From positions 22,857 through 86,856 of the forward strand of contig JAGPMA010000003.1 in NCBI GenBank assembly GCA_018053145.1: a DNA stretch of 64,000 bases. Direction: 5' to 3'. The translations under genes and the position numbers were made by a program. The notes beneath the pieces were generated by a model. The model ran no database searches, was not told the origin of the DNA, and saw only the letters and a list, made by a program, of their open reading frames with translations. The stretch is from Oscillospiraceae bacterium (lineage in GTDB: Bacteria; Bacillota; Clostridia; Oscillospirales; Oscillospiraceae). This document shows, in pieces, positions 61,332 through 64,000 of this stretch. Each line of letters begins with the position of its first letter. Position 1 is the first letter of the stretch.

Positions 61332-62355
61332 CATTAAATCAATGCTTCCCGAGGGAATAGAAACCGCTCTGGCAAAAATCGGAGAACCGAAATACAGGGC
61401 AAAACAGGTTTTCACATGGCTTAATAGGGGAGTGCGCTCCTTTGACGAGATGTCCGATCTGCCAAAAAAACTTCGCACGGTATTGGACGAAAACTTCTAT
61501 ATAACACTGCCAAAGCCAATCCGCAAACAAGTTTCACAAATCGACGGCACAATTAAATATCTCTGGGAGTTGGCCGACGGAAACGCAATTGAAACCGTTG
61601 TAATGAGCTATAAGCACGGCAACACGGTCTGCATTTCCACACAGGTAGGCTGCCGACAGGGTTGCGCTTTTTGCGCTTCGACGATAGGCGGCCTGGTTCG
61701 CAATCTTGAGCCGTCGGAGATGCTTGACGAGGTTTTGTTTTCTCAGATAGACTCAGGGCTTCCAATTTCGAATATAGTACTTATGGGTATTGGAGAACCT
61801 CTGGACAACTTTGATAACGTCATTAAATTCTTAAAGCTTGTTAACCATCCCGACGGAATGAACATCGGAATGCGACACATTTCACTCTCCACCTGCGGGC
61901 TGATAGAGAAAATTGATATGCTTGCGGAGCTTAATTTGCAGTTGACGCTGTCAATTTCTCTCCATGCGCCGGATGACGAAACTCGCTCAAGGCTGATGCC
62001 GGCCAACAGGGGCCGTGGAGTCGATGCGCTTATTATAAGCTGCAAGAAATATTTTAACCGCACAGGCAGGCGGATTTCCTTTGAGTATGCTATGATAGAC
62101 GGCGTTAACGACACGCCGATGCACGCGAATTTACTTGCAAAAAAAGCTAAGACCTGCGGTGCACACGTGAATCTTATACCGCTCAATCACGTTGAGGAAA
62201 GAGAATTTAAGCCGTCGACGGAGGCTAATCTTAATCACTTCGTAAAAATCCTTGATGAAAACGGAGTGAATTCAACAATACGCAGAAAGCTCGGCGGGGA
62301 CGTTGAAGCATCCTGTGGACAGTTAAGAAGAAATGTCGCCAAAAATGGAATTTGA
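61321..62355 (+). CDS. rlmN: Dual-specificity RNA methyltransferase RlmN
   Basis: RlmN is a radical SAM enzyme that methylates A2503 of 23S rRNA and A37 of some tRNAs. The 344-residue protein has the N-terminal RNA-binding part (KIGEPKYRAKQVFTWL), the CxxxCxxC cluster motif in CRQGCAFCAS (about 104-111), GIGEPLDNFDNV, and the catalytic Cys in EASCGQLRRN near the end. It overlaps rsmB. A gap of 66 bases follows before the phosphatase gene, with no clear terminator. Confidence 0.97.
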   Translation: MKIDIKSMLPEGIETALAKIGEPKYRAKQVFTWLNRGVRSFDEMSDLPKKLRTVLDENFYITLPKPIRKQVSQIDGTIKYLWELADGNAIETVVMSYKHGNTVCISTQVGCRQGCAFCASTIGGLVRNLEPSEMLDEVLFSQIDSGLPISNIVLMGIGEPLDNFDNVIKFLKLVNHPDGMNIGMRHISLSTCGLIEKIDMLAELNLQLTLSISLHAPDDETRSRLMPANRGRGVDALIISCKKYFNRTGRRISFEYAMIDGVNDTPMHANLLAKKAKTCGAHVNLIPLNHVEEREFKPSTEANLNHFVKILDENGVNSTIRRKLGGDVEASCGQLRRNVAKNGI

Positions 62356-62421
62356 CAGATAAAAAAGCCGAAGGGCTTGCGCATAAGATGAAGATAATTC
62401 TTTAGCGTTTAGGAGGAGCAA

Positions 62422-63156
62422 ATGAAAGGTTACACCATAACCGATGTCGGTAAGGTGAGAAATGAAAACCAGGATTGCGTTCGGTTTATCCAGAACTCGA
62501 TACCATCCTATGCTGTGCTTGCGCTCTGCGACGGAATGGGCGGTGCGAAAGCGGGAAGTGTTGCAAGTGACATTGCATTATCTTTCTTTACAGAACAGGT
62601 AACTGAGCACCTTTCCGACAAAAAGAGCAAAGAAAACATTGAAGAAATGGTTTCCAATGTAGTTGCAGAGGCAAACAAACGTATTTATGATCGCGGAAGC
62701 TCCGACAAAGATTGCGAGGGCATGGGTACAACCCTTGTTGCGGCAATTGTCAAGGGTAAGGAATGCTGTGTCGTTAATATCGGAGACAGCAGGGCGTACC
62801 TTGTTTCCGGCGGGGAGATAAAGCAAATTACTCGCGATCATTCCTTTGTTGAGGAAATGGTTGGTAAAGGAAAAATAACCCGTGAGCAAGCGCGTAATCA
62901 TCCGAAGAAAAACATAATAACTCGCGCCCTTGGTGCCGAAAAAACGATTGCCTGCGATACATTTTTGCTTGAGTTTAAAAGAAATGACCTTTTGCTTTTG
63001 TGTTCGGATGGGTTGAGCAACACACTTAGCGATGCCGAAATTCTTGATGTTGTCATGTGCAAGAAATCCCTCGAGGATATTGGGAAAGAGCTTATGAATA
63101 TGGCGCTTTCAAGAGGCGCTCCGGACAATGTAACCGTCGGCTTACTACGAAAATAA
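62422..63156 (+). CDS. prpC: PP2C-type Ser/Thr protein phosphatase (PrpC)
   Basis: PrpC removes phosphate from proteins modified by PrkC. The 244-residue enzyme has the PP2C metal motifs: VRNENQDC near the start, LCDGMGGAKAG (about 35), VNIGDSRAYLV (about 116), CSDGLSNTL (about 195) and APDNVTVGLL at the end. It has no membrane segment. The ATG follows AGGAGG. prkC follows after 29 bases in the standard arrangement. Confidence 0.96.
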   Translation: MKGYTITDVGKVRNENQDCVRFIQNSIPSYAVLALCDGMGGAKAGSVASDIALSFFTEQVTEHLSDKKSKENIEEMVSNVVAEANKRIYDRGSSDKDCEGMGTTLVAAIVKGKECCVVNIGDSRAYLVSGGEIKQITRDHSFVEEMVGKGKITREQARNHPKKNIITRALGAEKTIACDTFLLEFKRNDLLLLCSDGLSNTLSDAEILDVVMCKKSLEDIGKELMNMALSRGAPDNVTVGLLRK

Positions 63157-63185
63157 ATTGTACCTCGTATATTGGAGGATAAATA

Positions 63186-64000
63186 ATGGAAAATTGTATG
63201 GACAGGTATCTGGGTCAATTGCTTGACAACAGATACGAGATACTGGAGGTAATCGGCTCCGGTGGCATGGCCGTTGTTTACAAGGCGCTTTGTCACAGGC
63301 TTAATCGTTATGTCGCAGTCAAAGTCCTAAAAGATGAATTTGCCAGCGACGATGAATTTCGCGAGCATTTTCGTGCGGAATCACAGGCTGTCGCGATGCT
63401 TTCCCACCCTAACATAGTGTCGGTTTACGACTTTAGCCGTGATTCCAATTGTCAATATATAGTAATGGAGCTTTTAGAGGGTATAACCCTTAAACAATAC
63501 ATGCAGAAAAAAGGCGCACTCAGCTGGAAAGAGGCGCTGCATTTTGCCACTCAGATTTCAAAAGCATTGAGCCACGCGCACAGCAAGGGCATTGTTCACC
63601 GTGACATTAAACCGCAAAATATAATGGTTGTTAAGGACGGAAGCATCAAGGTTGCCGATTTTGGTATTGCCCATCTCCAAAATGAAAGTAACACCGAAGC
63701 TCCCGAAACAATGGGCTCGATACATTACATCAGTCCTGAGCAGGCTCACGGCGAGAGCGTTGACGCACGTGCGGACATATATTCCCTCGGTGTCGTTATG
63801 TATGAAATGCTTACCGGCAGGCTCCCTTATGAGGGAGATACGGTTGAAGCTATTGCCATTCAGCATATCAGCCAGATGCTTGCACTTCCGGGAGATATCG
63901 AGACTGATATCCCTGTCCAGCTTGAGGATACAACCCTTAAAGCAATTTCCTCTGATATTAACGCGCGTTATCAGTCCGACGATGAGCTATTTAGTGACCT
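63186..64000 (+). CDS. prkC: Ser/Thr protein kinase PrkC, 3'-truncated by window end
   Basis: The visible 271 residues are a complete Hanks-type kinase domain: glycine loop GSGGMAVVYKA (about 20), VAVKVLK lysine, HRDIKPQNIMV catalytic loop (about 139), and DFGIAHL metal loop (about 158), with GSIHYISPEQA in the activation segment. The juxtamembrane part, TM helix and PASTA domains expected of PrkC would lie beyond the edge and are not seen. The ATG follows GGAGGA. It signals murein state and is opposed by PrpC. Confidence 0.94.
   Translation, partial: MENCMDRYLGQLLDNRYEILEVIGSGGMAVVYKALCHRLNRYVAVKVLKDEFASDDEFREHFRAESQAVAMLSHPNIVSVYDFSRDSNCQYIVMELLEGITLKQYMQKKGALSWKEALHFATQISKALSHAHSKGIVHRDIKPQNIMVVKDGSIKVADFGIAHLQNESNTEAPETMGSIHYISPEQAHGESVDARADIYSLGVVMYEMLTGRLPYEGDTVEAIAIQHISQMLALPGDIETDIPVQLEDTTLKAISSDINARYQSDDELFSD

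Overview
The window looks like a chromosome segment from an anaerobic, probably spore-forming Clostridia bacterium, most like the Oscillospiraceae/Ruminococcaceae. The evidence is its gene content and order: an electron-bifurcating NfnAB pair, a pyrophosphate-type phosphofructokinase, a GerW/YtfJ-type sporulation protein, an IspH-ribosomal protein S1 fusion, CdaA/CdaR, RemA, and sharp AGGAGG-type ribosome binding sites with many TTG/GTG starts. Genus is inference only. No insertion sequence, prophage, CRISPR array or rRNA was seen. There is one tRNA, tRNA-Ser(GGA).

Layout. 1-7.2 kb: 3' part of asnA, an S66 peptidase, a YerB-like lipoprotein, a UPF0340 protein, nfnA-nfnB, and a divergent type III pantothenate kinase. 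7.4-15.4 kb: the translation/RNA operon rimP-nusA-rnpM-ylxQ-infB-rbfA-nrnA-like-truB-ribF behind one strong promoter and a leader hairpin. 15.5-17.8 kb: glycolytic pfp and fba, divergent. 17.9-24.0 kb: an accessory stretch with a P-type ATPase homologue that lacks its phosphorylated Asp, a membrane-domain/HD-GYP fusion, a lipid kinase, tRNA-Ser, and a CheX plus REC-CheX pair. 24.1-30.3 kb: a regulated small gene with operator and attenuator, an EamA transporter, a catalase with an unusual N-terminus, an unrecognised membrane protein and a metallophosphatase.

30.3-37.3 kb: protein quality control, tig-clpP-clpX-lon-ysxC, plus a tautomerase. 37.4-42.6 kb: M50 protease, scpA-scpB, DUF2953, gerW, a D,D-carboxypeptidase and rluB. 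42.7-48.2 kb: RpiR-type regulator, FAD protein, cmk, plsC and the ispH-rpsA fusion. 48.3-51.6 kb: carD, ispD, ispF, DUF3343 and a cysteine-desulfurase-like enzyme. 51.8-53.9 kb: cdaA-cdaR for c-di-AMP. 53.9-64 kb: yicC-remA-gmk-rpoZ-priA-def-fmt-rsmB-rlmN-prpC-prkC, the last cut by the window end.

Most genes are core and in familiar order. The most interesting departures are the inactive-looking P-type ATPase, the start-codon-sequestering hairpin at the carboxypeptidase gene, the operator/attenuator leader at 24.1-24.4 kb, the HD-GYP fusion, a possible internal start in ispH-rpsA, an apparent ATT start in the M50 protease gene, and a CoaX lacking one motif Asp. I found no clear multi-gene system that is wholly new.
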